Shown one piece after another: positions 42,414-50,824 of a stretch of DNA of 64,000 bases; positions within the stretch are counted from its first letter, which is position 1, and every line of letters begins with the position of its first letter. The stretch spans positions 1-64,000 of the forward strand of contig MOEB01000001.1 of NCBI GenBank assembly GCA_001939945.1, read 5' to 3'. Both the position numbers and the translations under genes were made by a program. The notes beneath the pieces were generated by a model, which saw only the letters and a list, made by a program, of their open reading frames with translations, ran no database searches and was not told the DNA's origin. This DNA is from Aerophototrophica crusticola (lineage in GTDB: Bacteria; Pseudomonadota; Alphaproteobacteria; Azospirillales; Azospirillaceae).

Positions 42414-42549
42414 CCAAGCGCATGAGCCGTTCACTCATGCGCTTGGAGGCCGGCGACCGCCGGCCCGCGGGCTCATGCCCGCGTGAGCCAAGCCCGCGGA
42501 TGCGGGCGCCCGGCGCCTGAGGGGCCGTTGATCGTTCACGATCAACGGC
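42414..42549. repeat. Cluster of hairpins before the GGDEF/EAL gene
   Basis: CCAAGCGCATGAG (42414-42426) pairs perfectly with CTCATGCGCTTGG (42434-42446). GCCGTTGATCGT pairs with ACGATCAACGGC near 42524-42549. GGCCGGCG/CGCCGGCC and GGCTCATGC/GCGTGAGCC lie between them. Four inverted repeats in about 140 bases with no coding potential. Confidence 0.8.
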
Positions 42550-42656
42550 GCGTGCTATGAGTCATAAACCCGTTCACCTGGTCCCATCCGCCGCAGGCGA
42601 CAGCCGCCCGTGCCTCTGCTAGAAGGAGAAAGGGGATATCGCCGCTGGGGGTAGGG

Positions 42657-44918
42657 GTGGTGGAGGGGGTATCGGACGAGGACATCGTCTTCGCCGACGA
42701 GGATGGGGAAGCGTCGCCGGCCGCCAGCCTGCCATCCTGGCTGGTACTGGTGGTGGACGACGACCCGGAAGTCCACCATGTCACCCGTTATGCCCTGCGC
42801 GGCCTGTCGCTGCTGGGCCGCCGCTTGAGCTTCCTGGAGGCCCGCTCCGCCGCCGAGGGCCTCGCCCTGCTGCGGGCCAACCCGGATGCCGCCCTGGTCC
42901 TGCTGGATGTGGTGATGGAAACGGACGACGCCGGCCTGCGCATGGCCCGCGCCATCCGGGAGGAGATGGGCAACCACCTGGTCCGCATCATCCTGCGCAC
43001 CGGCCAGCCCGGCCAGGCGCCGGAGCGGGACGTGGTGGTGCAGTACGACATCAACGATTACCGCTCCAAGGATGAGCTGACGGCCCAGCGGCTCTGGACG
43101 TCCGTCGCCACCGCCTTGCGTGCCTATGACCAGCTCCGCGCGCTGGAGGACAACCGGCACGGTCTGGAACAGATCCTGGACGCCTCCACCCGCCTGTTCG
43201 GGGAGCGGTCCCTGGACCGGTTCACGGAAGGGGTGGTGCTCAGCCTCCGGTCCCTGGTCGGGGGCGCGCACGGGGTCTTGCTGGCCCGCTGCCCCCTGGT
43301 GGCGGGGGAACCGACGGGGGAGCCGCGGGTGCTGGCGGGCTATGGCCCTTTCGGCCCGTCCGGGGCCATGGTCACCTCCCTGCTGCCCGGACCCCTGTCC
43401 CATGCGGTGCCGGCGGAGGTCTGCCAGCGCGTGGCCCGGGCCATGGCGCAGGGCGCCAGCGTCAGCGGGCCGGACTGGCACGCGGTCCACGTCGCCGTCT
43501 CGCCCACCCTGGCGGTGGTGGTCTATGTGGCCGGGCTGGACCGGCCCTTCGGCCTGGACCCGCGACTGGTCCAGCTCTTCACCCGCACCGTGGCCATCGG
43601 CCTGGACAATGTCCTGCTGTTCGAGCAGTTGGCGGAGGACCGCACCCACGACCGGGCCACGGGCCTGCTGAACCGCACCGGCCTCGTGGCGGCGGTGGAG
43701 GACCGGCTGGTGGTGGGCAAGGCCGCCTTGCGCCCCCTGGCCGTGGCCAGCATCGACCTGCGCCGCTTCCGCGACATCAACCAGGAGCTGGGCGTGGTCT
43801 GGGGTGACCGGCTGCTGGCGGAGACGGCGGTGCGCCTGTCCGCCGCGGCGGGGCAGGGGGCCTGCTGCGGCCGCATCGGCGGCGACCAGTTCGCCATCCT
43901 GCTGCCCGACCTGACCCTGGACGACGCCAAGGCCCGGGTGCGAGACATCGTCACCGCCGTCGCCGCCCCCATCCTGCTGGCCGGGCGGGAGGTGCAGCCC
44001 CTCGCCACCCCCGGCCTCGCCTGGTGCGACACGGGCCTGGTGGACGCGGAGGAGCTGCTGGCCCGGGCTGAGGAAAGCCTGCAACGCTCCAAGCGCGCCC
44101 ATGGCCGCCTGCAGGAGGTGGTGGTGGGCGATGAGCCGACGACCCCCGGTCGCCTGAACCTGTCCATCGAGCTGAACGCCGCCCTCAGCCAGAAGCAGTT
44201 CGAGCTGTACTACCAACCCATCGTCGCCGCGGACACGCGGGAGGTGGTGGCCTTCGAGGCGCTGGTGCGCTGGCGCCACCCCACCCGCGGCATCGTCACC
44301 CCCATCGCCTTCATCCCCACGGCGGAGGAGACGGGCCTGATCGTCCCCATCGGCGCCTGGGCCATGCGGGAGGCGGCCTTGCAGACGGCGGCCTGGACCC
44401 GGGCCGCCGGAAAGCCGGTGTGGGTCAGCGTCAACATCTCCGCCGCGCAACTGTCGGAGCCGGGCTTCCTGGAGCATGTGGCCCAGGTCATCGCCGAGAC
44501 GGGCGTGGACCCCACCCTGCTGAAGCTGGAGGTGACAGAGGGCACCATCATCGGCGACCCGGAGCTGGCGGCGGAGATCCTGACCGGCCTGCGCGACCTG
44601 GGCATCCGGCTGTGCATGGACGATTTCGGCACCGGCTATTCCAACCTGTCCTACCTGCAGACCCTGCCCTTCGATTTCCTGAAGGTGGACCGCGCCTTCG
44701 TGAAGAGCATGATCGACCGGTTCGAGAGCCGCACCATCCTCCGTACCATGATGGCCCTGGCCCAGCAGTTGGAGCTTGAGGTGGTGGCCGAAGGCGTGGA
44801 AAGCCCCGAACAGGCCGACGAACTGGCCCGCCTTGGCTGCCATTTCCTGCAAGGCTTCCTCTACGGCAAGCCCATGCCCGCGGATTTGGCGGGCGCGCTG
44901 GTGATGGGCACCCCCTGA
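42657..44918 (+). CDS. Response regulator with DUF3369, degenerate GGDEF and EAL domains
   Basis: A 753-residue cyclic-di-GMP protein. Order: REC (about 28-150, phosphoacceptor D84 in VLLDVVM), a DUF3369-like sensor region (160-320), GGDEF (330-490) and EAL (500-745). The GGDEF motif reads GGDQF (408-412), so cyclase activity is doubtful. The EAL domain keeps EALVRW (534-539), LEVTEG and DDFGTGYSNLSYL, so it is probably an active phosphodiesterase. The GTG start is uncertain: the best ribosome binding site (AGAAGGAGA, 42621-42629) is 27 bases upstream. Confidence 0.85.
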   Translation: MVEGVSDEDIVFADEDGEASPAASLPSWLVLVVDDDPEVHHVTRYALRGLSLLGRRLSFLEARSAAEGLALLRANPDAALVLLDVVMETDDAGLRMARAIREEMGNHLVRIILRTGQPGQAPERDVVVQYDINDYRSKDELTAQRLWTSVATALRAYDQLRALEDNRHGLEQILDASTRLFGERSLDRFTEGVVLSLRSLVGGAHGVLLARCPLVAGEPTGEPRVLAGYGPFGPSGAMVTSLLPGPLSHAVPAEVCQRVARAMAQGASVSGPDWHAVHVAVSPTLAVVVYVAGLDRPFGLDPRLVQLFTRTVAIGLDNVLLFEQLAEDRTHDRATGLLNRTGLVAAVEDRLVVGKAALRPLAVASIDLRRFRDINQELGVVWGDRLLAETAVRLSAAAGQGACCGRIGGDQFAILLPDLTLDDAKARVRDIVTAVAAPILLAGREVQPLATPGLAWCDTGLVDAEELLARAEESLQRSKRAHGRLQEVVVGDEPTTPGRLNLSIELNAALSQKQFELYYQPIVAADTREVVAFEALVRWRHPTRGIVTPIAFIPTAEETGLIVPIGAWAMREAALQTAAWTRAAGKPVWVSVNISAAQLSEPGFLEHVAQVIAETGVDPTLLKLEVTEGTIIGDPELAAEILTGLRDLGIRLCMDDFGTGYSNLSYLQTLPFDFLKVDRAFVKSMIDRFESRTILRTMMALAQQLELEVVAEGVESPEQADELARLGCHFLQGFLYGKPMPADLAGALVMGTP

Positions 44919-44930
44919 CTGCCAATAAAT

Positions 44931-45266
44931 GAGGCACCCCGGGCTTGACCCGGGGCCCTTGGGAAAGCCGACGTGCAGATGGCGCGGCAGCGGGGCCGAG
45001 TTGTGTGAAAGACGAGCGGCAGCAGGTGTGAATTTTATGAAACACGAAGGGCACGAAGAACACGAGAATTAAGAAGACAACAGCCTTATACTCTCAGACA
45101 CCGGACTGTTACTTTTTTCTAATGTCCTTCGTGCCCTTCGTGTTTCCAAATTTCCTTCTCCAAAGATCCATCCCTCGATATCCGCAAAAGAAACAGGGGC
45201 TTTCGGTGATCTGCACGAAGGGTCCCCGAGGGCCCCGGCTCTCCGCTGCGCTGCGGCCGGGGTGAC
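44931..45266. repeat. Dispersed inverted repeat, family A, copy 2, interrupted
   Basis: The left arm (GCACCCCGGGCTTGACCCGG) and right arm (GCGGCCGGGGTGAC) flank 336 bases, against 156 in copy 1. GGGAAAGCCGA...ATGGCGCGGCAGCGGG follows the left arm as in copy 1. The extra length is the inner 20-base inverted repeat. Together they fill most of the 443-base gap 44919-45361. Confidence 0.75.
45039..45146. repeat. CACGAAG inverted repeat nested inside family A
   Basis: GAAACACGAAGGGCACGAAG (45039-45058) is the exact reverse complement of CTTCGTGCCCTTCGTGTTTC (45127-45146). The 68 bases between are AT-rich (TTATACTCTC, TTTTTT). It looks like a separate element lodged within the family A copy. Confidence 0.85.
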
Positions 45267-45361
45267 ATCATTTCTTGGCATACACGAAGGCCTTGGAACC
45301 TCTCCACCCCCGCCGACGTTCTTCCGCCCGTCTCTTCGGAACCCTTGGCGGAGTGTCGGGC

Positions 45362-45898
45362 ATGTGGGCGCGGGTCCTTGGGCTTGTCTTCATGGTGATG
45401 TTGTCCGCCTGCGCCTCCCGCCCGCCGCCGGCCCCGCCGCCCGTGGCCGCCCCGGCCCCGCCGCCGGGCCCCAGCCCGCAGGAGCTGGCCTTCCGCGCGC
45501 AGGAGATCGAATGCCTGGCCCAAGCGGTCTATTTCGAGGCGCGGGGCGAGTCGGAGAAGGGTCGCCAGGGCGTGGCGGCGGTGGTGATGAACCGTGTCGG
45601 CCATGGCAGCTTCCCCGACACGGTCTGCGGCGTCGTCCGCCAGGGCGGGGAGACGCCGCCCTGCCAGTTCTCATGGTACTGCGACGGCAAGCCGGAACAG
45701 GCGAAGGAACCGGAGGCCTGGGCGGAAGCGAAGCGCATCGCCGAGCTGGCCTTCGACAAGAAGCTGCCGGACCCCACCAACGGCGCCCTCTATTTCCACC
45801 ATCTGGACGCCAAGCCGGACTGGAAGGAGGTCTTCGACCAGACCGCCCGCATCGACGGCCACCTCTATTACAAGCCCCGCAGCCTGGCGCAGATTTAA
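45362..45898 (+). CDS. SleB/CwlJ-type cell wall hydrolase, lipoprotein
   Basis: A 178-residue protein. A lipoprotein signal (MWARVLGLVFMVMLSACASR, lipobox LSAC) leads to a Pro-rich linker, then the Hydrolase_2 domain: CLAQAVYFEARGESEKGRQG, with the catalytic glutamate, VVMNRVGHGSFPDTVCGVV and FSWYCDG. It should cut peptidoglycan from the periplasmic face. ATG at 45362; an earlier frame start at 45275 overlaps repeat family A. Confidence 0.87.
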   Translation: MWARVLGLVFMVMLSACASRPPPAPPPVAAPAPPPGPSPQELAFRAQEIECLAQAVYFEARGESEKGRQGVAAVVMNRVGHGSFPDTVCGVVRQGGETPPCQFSWYCDGKPEQAKEPEAWAEAKRIAELAFDKKLPDPTNGALYFHHLDAKPDWKEVFDQTARIDGHLYYKPRSLAQI

Positions 45899-45985
45899 CC
45901 TGATCCCCAGCCGCCCCTGGCTCGGGGGCCTGGGCAGGCTCCGCCACATCCGCGGCCGTGGTGGTTCCGGCTAGCTGGCGCCACC

Positions 45986-46444
45986 CTATAGCTCCAGCCG
46001 CATCTCGCTGCCGGGCACGAAGCCCAGCCGCTCATACACCCCGCGTCCCGCCTGGGACGCGTGGAGCAGGACGCGGGAGCAGCCGATCCCCCGCAGGTGT
46101 TCCACGGCGCGGGTCACCAACAGGCGGGCAAGGCCCCGCCCGCGCCAGTTTGGCTCCACATACACGCTCCAGACATAGCCGGGGTTGCGCCGGGTCGGCT
46201 GGATGACGTCGGGGTAGGGGGTCTGGAAGCGTTGGCAGCAGGCGGACCCCACCGCCTGCCCGTCCTCCTCCGCCAGGAACACGCCCAGGCCTTGCTGCGC
46301 CCGCGCCTCCGCCAGCCAGGCCAGCACCAGGGCCCCGGCATCGGCGCGGTAATGGTCCGCCGGGGTGCCATAGCTGTCCCACACCGCCAAGTAATGCCGG
46401 ACCACCAGCGGATCGTCTTCCGGGATGGCGGCACGGATCGGCAT
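45986..46444 (-). CDS. GNAT family N-acetyltransferase
   Basis: A 152-residue protein with the acetyl-CoA loop PNWRGRGLARLLVTRAVEHL and the C-terminal YERLGFVPGSEMRLEL typical of the fold. The substrate is unknown. It precedes the PHA synthase-like gene's 3' end by 60 bases on the same strand. Confidence 0.88.
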   Translation of the reverse strand: MPIRAAIPEDDPLVVRHYLAVWDSYGTPADHYRADAGALVLAWLAEARAQQGLGVFLAEEDGQAVGSACCQRFQTPYPDVIQPTRRNPGYVWSVYVEPNWRGRGLARLLVTRAVEHLRGIGCSRVLLHASQAGRGVYERLGFVPGSEMRLEL

Positions 46445-46504
46445 GGTTTGGGGCTCCGGGAGGGAGGCGGGGGCAGATCCCCAACAGCTCCCGGCGCCGT
46501 CCCC

Positions 46505-47746
46505 TCACGCGTGGGCCACCAGCCAGTCCCGCAGGGGTGTCCAGACCCGTTGCTCCGCCCCGCCGCTGACGATCATGCCGATATGACCCAGGGAAGGTGT
46601 CCAGCGCTCCGCCCGCGGCACGGCGTCGGCCAAGGCGTTGGCGCTGGCGGGGGGCACGATCCTGTCCTTGGCCGGGACCACCACCAGCGTGGGCAGCTCC
46701 ACCTCCCGCGGCTCCACCGGCCGGCCGGCGACCAGCCAGCAGCCCCGCCCCGTCTCATTCTGCCCGTACCAGGCGCCCAGGCATTCCCGGGCGATGGCCG
46801 AAGGCAGGGTGATCCCGTCATTCAGCCAGTCCTCCAGCGCCACGAAGTCCTCCACCTCCGGCGACCCTTCCGGCAGCAGGGCGAAGCGGCTGAACTTCTT
46901 CAGGGCGAGTTGCGGGTCCAGCTGGGCGAACAGGGTCTGGATGGCGTCCACCGGCAGTTCGCCCAACAGCCGCATGGTGGGCTCGAACGGGCCCAGGAAG
47001 GCGGCGGTGCGCAGGGCGCCCGGCTTGTCGTCGGCGTGGAAGTCCCACGGCGTGGCCAGCGCCACCAGGTTGGCGAAACACTCCGGCTGCCGCTGCGCCG
47101 CACCCAGTGCCAGCAGCCCGCCCATGCAGTACCCGACCAGGCCCAGCTTTCGGCCCCCCGCCGCCTTGCTGGCCGCCACCGTAGCGCGGCAAAGCCGGCC
47201 GGCGACGATGTCGGTCAGGGTGAAGCCCCGCTCCAGCGGCCCCGGCGCGCCCCAATCCAGCAGGAAGGGCCGCACCCCGTTGCCCGCCAGCCAGCGCACC
47301 AGGCTTTTGCGGGCGGACAGGTCCAGGATATAGCCCCGGTTCACCAGCGACGGCACGAACAGCACCGGCGGGGCGTCCGCCGGGGTTTCCGCCGTGCCAT
47401 AGTCCAGCAGCCGGGCCGACCCTTCCTGCCACAAGGGCTCGGGGTCCGCCACGTCGCGCCGGTAGGGGTGGTGGCGATAGCGCTCCAGCCCGGTCAGGAA
47501 CCGGTCCAGCCGCCGCCGCATCTCCCGGTCCACCTCCCGGGCCAGGGCATCAGCCGGGACGCTTGCCGCGTCGCGGGCGAGGGCCGCCGCCCGTTCCGCC
47601 AGTTCCGGCCGCCAGCGCGGTGAGGCGCTCCTCAAGCTCTGCAACCCGGCGGGCGAGCTCAGCAACACCGTCAGGCTGGCCGCCAGGTGCAGGCCCAGCG
47701 GCCGCGGGCCCTGGCGTCGGGGATGGGGTGGGCTTCGGCGGCTCAT
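46505..47746 (-). CDS. phaC: PHA synthase-like alpha/beta hydrolase (PhaC family)
   Basis: A 413-residue protein. The lipase-like box GYCMGG has C207 as nucleophile, as in PHA synthases; LLDWGAPGPLERGFTLTDIV, VVPAKDRIVPP (Asp) and SLGHIGMIV (His) complete the triad. It would polymerise hydroxyacyl-CoA, or act as a related esterase. RRQGPRPLGLHLAASL at the N terminus resembles relatives, which supports a start near 47746 even though that overlaps the upstream gene by 197 bases. Confidence 0.85.
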   Translation of the reverse strand: MSRRSPPHPRRQGPRPLGLHLAASLTVLLSSPAGLQSLRSASPRWRPELAERAAALARDAASVPADALAREVDREMRRRLDRFLTGLERYRHHPYRRDVADPEPLWQEGSARLLDYGTAETPADAPPVLFVPSLVNRGYILDLSARKSLVRWLAGNGVRPFLLDWGAPGPLERGFTLTDIVAGRLCRATVAASKAAGGRKLGLVGYCMGGLLALGAAQRQPECFANLVALATPWDFHADDKPGALRTAAFLGPFEPTMRLLGELPVDAIQTLFAQLDPQLALKKFSRFALLPEGSPEVEDFVALEDWLNDGITLPSAIARECLGAWYGQNETGRGCWLVAGRPVEPREVELPTLVVVPAKDRIVPPASANALADAVPRAERWTPSLGHIGMIVSGGAEQRVWTPLRDWLVAHA

Positions 47747-47960
47747 GGGGTGCCCCCGTCGTGGTCCACGGAGTCGGCCAGGTCCCGGCCGCTGCCATGA
47801 AGGGATTGAGCATCAGGGCCGACTGGCCCAGCATCCCCAACGAGCGCGTGATCGCGTCCGCCACGCCCGGGTCGGCGCTGACCGCAGCCCATTGGTCCTG
47901 CCATAAGTCCAGGTAACGCCTTGCCAACTCTTCGGGGGAGGGGGGCTCCCGCTTCTCCAT
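47550..47960 (-). CDS. Coiled-coil protein overlapping phaC, possible PHA granule/synthase partner
   Basis: A 136-residue protein. ARRYLDLWQDQWAAVSADPG, VADAITRSLGMLGQSALMLN and a C-terminal coiled coil (VAELARRVAELEERLTALAA) resemble PhaE- or PhaM-type PHA-associated proteins, but I cannot name the family. GGAAGG lies before the ATG at 47960. Its final 197 bases lie inside the phaC frame, read one base out of step. Either this is a long real overlap or one of the termini is misread. Confidence 0.6.
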   Translation of the reverse strand: MEKREPPSPEELARRYLDLWQDQWAAVSADPGVADAITRSLGMLGQSALMLNPFMAAAGTWPTPWTTTGAPHEPPKPTPSPTPGPAAAGPAPGGQPDGVAELARRVAELEERLTALAAGTGGTGGGPRPRRGKRPG

Positions 47961-48108
47961 GGGGGCACCTTCCATTCGGGGATGCTGATTTTGCGGCGCC
48001 ATACCCTTTGCGAGCGAAGATTTCGGCGCCGCGGGATACTTGCGTTGCGGGTGCGTGATGACGTACTTCTACCAAATACGAAACCGACATCGCCGGGAAA
48101 CGTCCTCG

Positions 48109-48729
48109 ATGGCTGAAAAAGATGAGACCAGACCCGCGCCGGTGACCATCAAGAAGTACGCCAACCGGCGTCTCTATAACACCGCGACCAGTAGCTACGT
48201 GACCCTCGACCATCTCTGCCAGATGGTCAAGGACGGAACCGACTTTGTCGTTTACGACGCGAAGACCGGTGACGACATCACCCGCTCCGTCCTTACCCAG
48301 ATCATCGTGGAGGAGGAGTCGAAGGGCCAGAACCTCCTGCCCATCCCCTTCCTGCGCCAGTTGATCAGCTTCTACGGCGACAACATGCAGTGGATGGTGC
48401 CGCGGTACCTGGAACACAGCATGCAGTCCTTCACCCGCAACCAGGAAAAGATGCGGGACTACTTCACGAACACGCTGGGCGGCGTCTTCCCGTTCGGCAC
48501 GTTCGAGGAGATGAGCAAGCAGAACATCGCCATGTTCGAGCGGGCGATGCGCATGTTCAGCCCCTTCGGCGGGCCTGAGGGCAAGGACAACCTCCCCACC
48601 GCCCCGACCGCGACCCCCGCCCCGGCGGAGCCGCGCAAGGCCCAGGACGACAAGTTCGGTGAGCTGCAGAAGCGCCTAGACGAGCTGCAGAACCAGCTCG
48701 AAACCCTGACCAAGCGCAAGCCGGACTGA
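48109..48729 (+). CDS. phaR: PHA synthesis repressor PhaR
   Basis: A 206-residue regulator. The N-terminal DNA-binding domain has TIKKYANRRLYNTATSSYVT, and two PHB accumulation repeats follow (IVEEESKGQNLLPIPFLRQL, and QSFTRNQEKMRDYF). A basic coiled-coil tail ends the protein. PhaR senses PHA granules and represses phasin genes and itself. ATG at 48109. A short dyad GCGGCGCC/GGCGCCGC (47993-48032) in its leader could be an operator, but that is weak. Confidence 0.93.
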   Translation: MAEKDETRPAPVTIKKYANRRLYNTATSSYVTLDHLCQMVKDGTDFVVYDAKTGDDITRSVLTQIIVEEESKGQNLLPIPFLRQLISFYGDNMQWMVPRYLEHSMQSFTRNQEKMRDYFTNTLGGVFPFGTFEEMSKQNIAMFERAMRMFSPFGGPEGKDNLPTAPTATPAPAEPRKAQDDKFGELQKRLDELQNQLETLTKRKPD

Positions 48730-48757
48730 GCGGTTCCTACCTCGATATTTCAGTGAG

Positions 48758-48788
48758 ACGGGCGGCCTTCCACGGCCGCCCGTTTTGC
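48758..48788 (+). terminator. Rho-independent terminator after phaR
   Basis: ACGGGCGGCC pairs with GGCCGCCCGT around a TTCCAC loop, followed by TTTGCTT. It lies 28 bases after the phaR stop. Confidence 0.85.
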
Positions 48789-48858
48789 TTCCAACGCCCG
48801 TCGCCGTTCCCCGTCCGCTTCCGCGCCGCGGTGCCCGCGTGCCCTTAGCCTCGGGGGT

Positions 48859-49038
48859 ATGACCCGCGCCCTGATCCCCTACCGCGCCCCCGACCCGCCG
48901 GCCGTCCCGGAGCCGCCGGAACCCCGGGCCCTCGCCTTGCTGCCCACTCCGCCCGACCGCGCCGCCCACGCCCGCGCCTGCGCTGCCTACCGCCTGCGGA
49001 TGCTGAATGAGGATCTGCGACGGGGGGAGGTGGCCTGA
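48859..49038 (+). CDS. Possible 59-residue basic protein
   Basis: An uninterrupted frame from ATG 48859 to TGA 49038. The protein starts MTRALIPYRAPDPP and ends RLRMLNEDLRRGEVA, with a Pro-rich first half and a helical C terminus. It lies between the phaR terminator and an SDR gene. CTCGGGGGT just before the ATG is a weak ribosome binding site. It could be a chance frame in GC-rich DNA. Confidence 0.4.
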   Translation: MTRALIPYRAPDPPAVPEPPEPRALALLPTPPDRAAHARACAAYRLRMLNEDLRRGEVA

Positions 49039-49161
49039 CATCCCCCTCTCCCCAGGGAGATGGCTAAGCCACCTCAAACGCCCGTTTGAATTTCCCTTCC
49101 CACGCCTGTCCCCCTCCGCTATCCTCCCCGGCAACCAACAACGTCACCAGGGAGGATGCCC

Positions 49162-49920
49162 ATGGCCGGGCGCATGCAGGACAAGGTCGTGATCGTCACG
49201 GGTGCCGCCTCGGGCATCGGCCTCGCCACGGCGAAGCGCCTTGCGGAGGAAGGGGCGCGGGTGGTCATGACCGACCGCAACCCGGCGGGGGAACAGGCTG
49301 CGGCCGGCATCCCGGGGGCTGAGTTCCTGATCCAGGACGTGACCAAGGAGGACCGCTGGGTCGAGGTGATCGGCCACACGGTCTCCACCTATGGAAAGCT
49401 GGACGGGCTGGCGAACAATGCCGGCGTCGGCTCCATGAACAACATCGAGGAAGAGACGCTGGAGCAGTGGCGCTTCGTCCACGCCGTGAACACGGAGGGC
49501 GTGTTCCTGGGCTGCAAGCATGCCGTCCGGGCCATGAAGCAGACCGGCGGCGGCTCCATCGTCAACGTCTCCTCCGTGGCCGGCCTGATCGGCGCGGCCA
49601 CCCTGCCGGCCTATTGCTCCTCCAAGGGCGCCGTGCGGCTGCTCAGCAAGTCCGTGGCCGTGTGGTGCGCGGAGCGGGGCTACAACATCCGCTGCAACAG
49701 CCTGCACCCCAGCTTCCTGGAGACGGCCATGGTCCAGTCCATGATCGACCTGGCCAAGGACGGGGACAAGATGCGCAAGGGGCTGGAGCGCGCCTCCCCC
49801 ATGGGCCGCATGGGCAAGGCGGAGGACGCGGCCAACATGATGCTGTTCCTCCTGTCGGATGAGAGCGTCTTCGTCACCGGCGCGGAGTTCGTCGTGGACG
49901 GCGGCACCACCGCCCGCTGA
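49162..49920 (+). CDS. SDR family oxidoreductase
   Basis: A 252-residue short-chain dehydrogenase. TGAASGIG binds NAD(P), NNAGVGS follows, SIVNVSSVAGLIG and PAYCSSKGAVRLLSK carry the Ser and YxxxK. VTGAEFVVDGG is the usual C-terminal motif. ATG at 49162 is 7 bases after GGGAGG; the ATG at 49156 touches that site. Probably 3-hydroxyacyl or alcohol substrate, by analogy only. The next SDR lies 56 bases downstream. Confidence 0.9.
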   Translation: MAGRMQDKVVIVTGAASGIGLATAKRLAEEGARVVMTDRNPAGEQAAAGIPGAEFLIQDVTKEDRWVEVIGHTVSTYGKLDGLANNAGVGSMNNIEEETLEQWRFVHAVNTEGVFLGCKHAVRAMKQTGGGSIVNVSSVAGLIGAATLPAYCSSKGAVRLLSKSVAVWCAERGYNIRCNSLHPSFLETAMVQSMIDLAKDGDKMRKGLERASPMGRMGKAEDAANMMLFLLSDESVFVTGAEFVVDGGTTAR

Positions 49921-49976
49921 CACTGGCCCTTTCCCCAGGCACGCCCAGAAGCAACGATAACCAGGGACGGACACCC

Positions 49977-50768
49977 ATGGCGCAGAACCCGCTTTTCGAC
50001 CTGACCGGCAAGGTCGCCCTCATCACCGGCTCCTCCCGCGGCATCGGCCGCTCCATCGCGGAGGAATATGCCCGCGCCGGGGCCAAGGTGGTCATCTCCT
50101 CCCGCAAGCAGGATGCCTGTGACGCGGTGGCGGCGGCCATCAACGCCGAGGTGGGGGAGGGCACGGCCATCGCCGTCCCCTGCAACATCGGCCGCAAGGA
50201 AGACCTGGAGCGGCTGGTGCAGGCGGTCATGGGCCAGTGGGACCGGATCGACATCCTGGTGGCCAACGCCGCCATCAACCCGGTCTATGGTCCCCTCGCC
50301 ACCGTGACGGACGACGCCTGGGACAAGATCATGGGCACCAACCTGCGGAGCACCTGGCAGCTCTGCAACATGGTGATGCCACAGATGGCAGAGCGGAAGG
50401 ACGGGTCGGTCATCGTCCTGTCCAGCATCGCCGGCCTGCGCGGCAATCCGGTGATCGGCGCCTATGGCGTGTCCAAGGCGGCGGAGGCGGCGCTGGTCCG
50501 CAATCTTGCCGTCGAGTATGGCCGCGCCAACGTGCGGGTGAACGCCATCGCCCCCGGCATCATCGAGACGGACTTCGCCAAGGCCCTGACCGACAACCCG
50601 GATATCGCCAAGGCCGTGATGCGCCGGGCCCCGCTGGGCCGCTTCGGCAAGCCGGTGGAGATCGCCGGCGTGGCGCTGATGCTGGCCAGTGCCGCCGGCC
50701 GCTTCATGACCGGACAGTTGCTGGTGGTGGATGGCGGCGCCACAGTCGGCGACCCGACCATGGCCTAG
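49977..50768 (+). CDS. SDR family oxidoreductase
   Basis: A 263-residue short-chain dehydrogenase with TGSSRGIG, NAAINP, VIVLSSIAGLRG and YGVSK (YxxxK), ending TGQLLVVDGGATVG. It resembles FabG-like and glucose dehydrogenase-like members. The gene lies between the first SDR and the phosphotransferase gene, on the same strand, with GGGACGGA before the ATG; the three may work on the same acyl-CoA or alcohol pathway. Confidence 0.9.
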   Translation: MAQNPLFDLTGKVALITGSSRGIGRSIAEEYARAGAKVVISSRKQDACDAVAAAINAEVGEGTAIAVPCNIGRKEDLERLVQAVMGQWDRIDILVANAAINPVYGPLATVTDDAWDKIMGTNLRSTWQLCNMVMPQMAERKDGSVIVLSSIAGLRGNPVIGAYGVSKAAEAALVRNLAVEYGRANVRVNAIAPGIIETDFAKALTDNPDIAKAVMRRAPLGRFGKPVEIAGVALMLASAAGRFMTGQLLVVDGGATVGDPTMA

Positions 50769-50824
50769 GGCGTGCCTGCGGGCACGGGCAATTGACGAAA
50801 ACAAACAAGGGGGAGGAAAGCGCC

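Noticed and set aside
47993-48032. PhaR operator in its own leader
   Set aside because: An 8-base GCGGCGCC/GGCGCCGC dyad is too likely by chance in GC-rich DNA to list as a feature.
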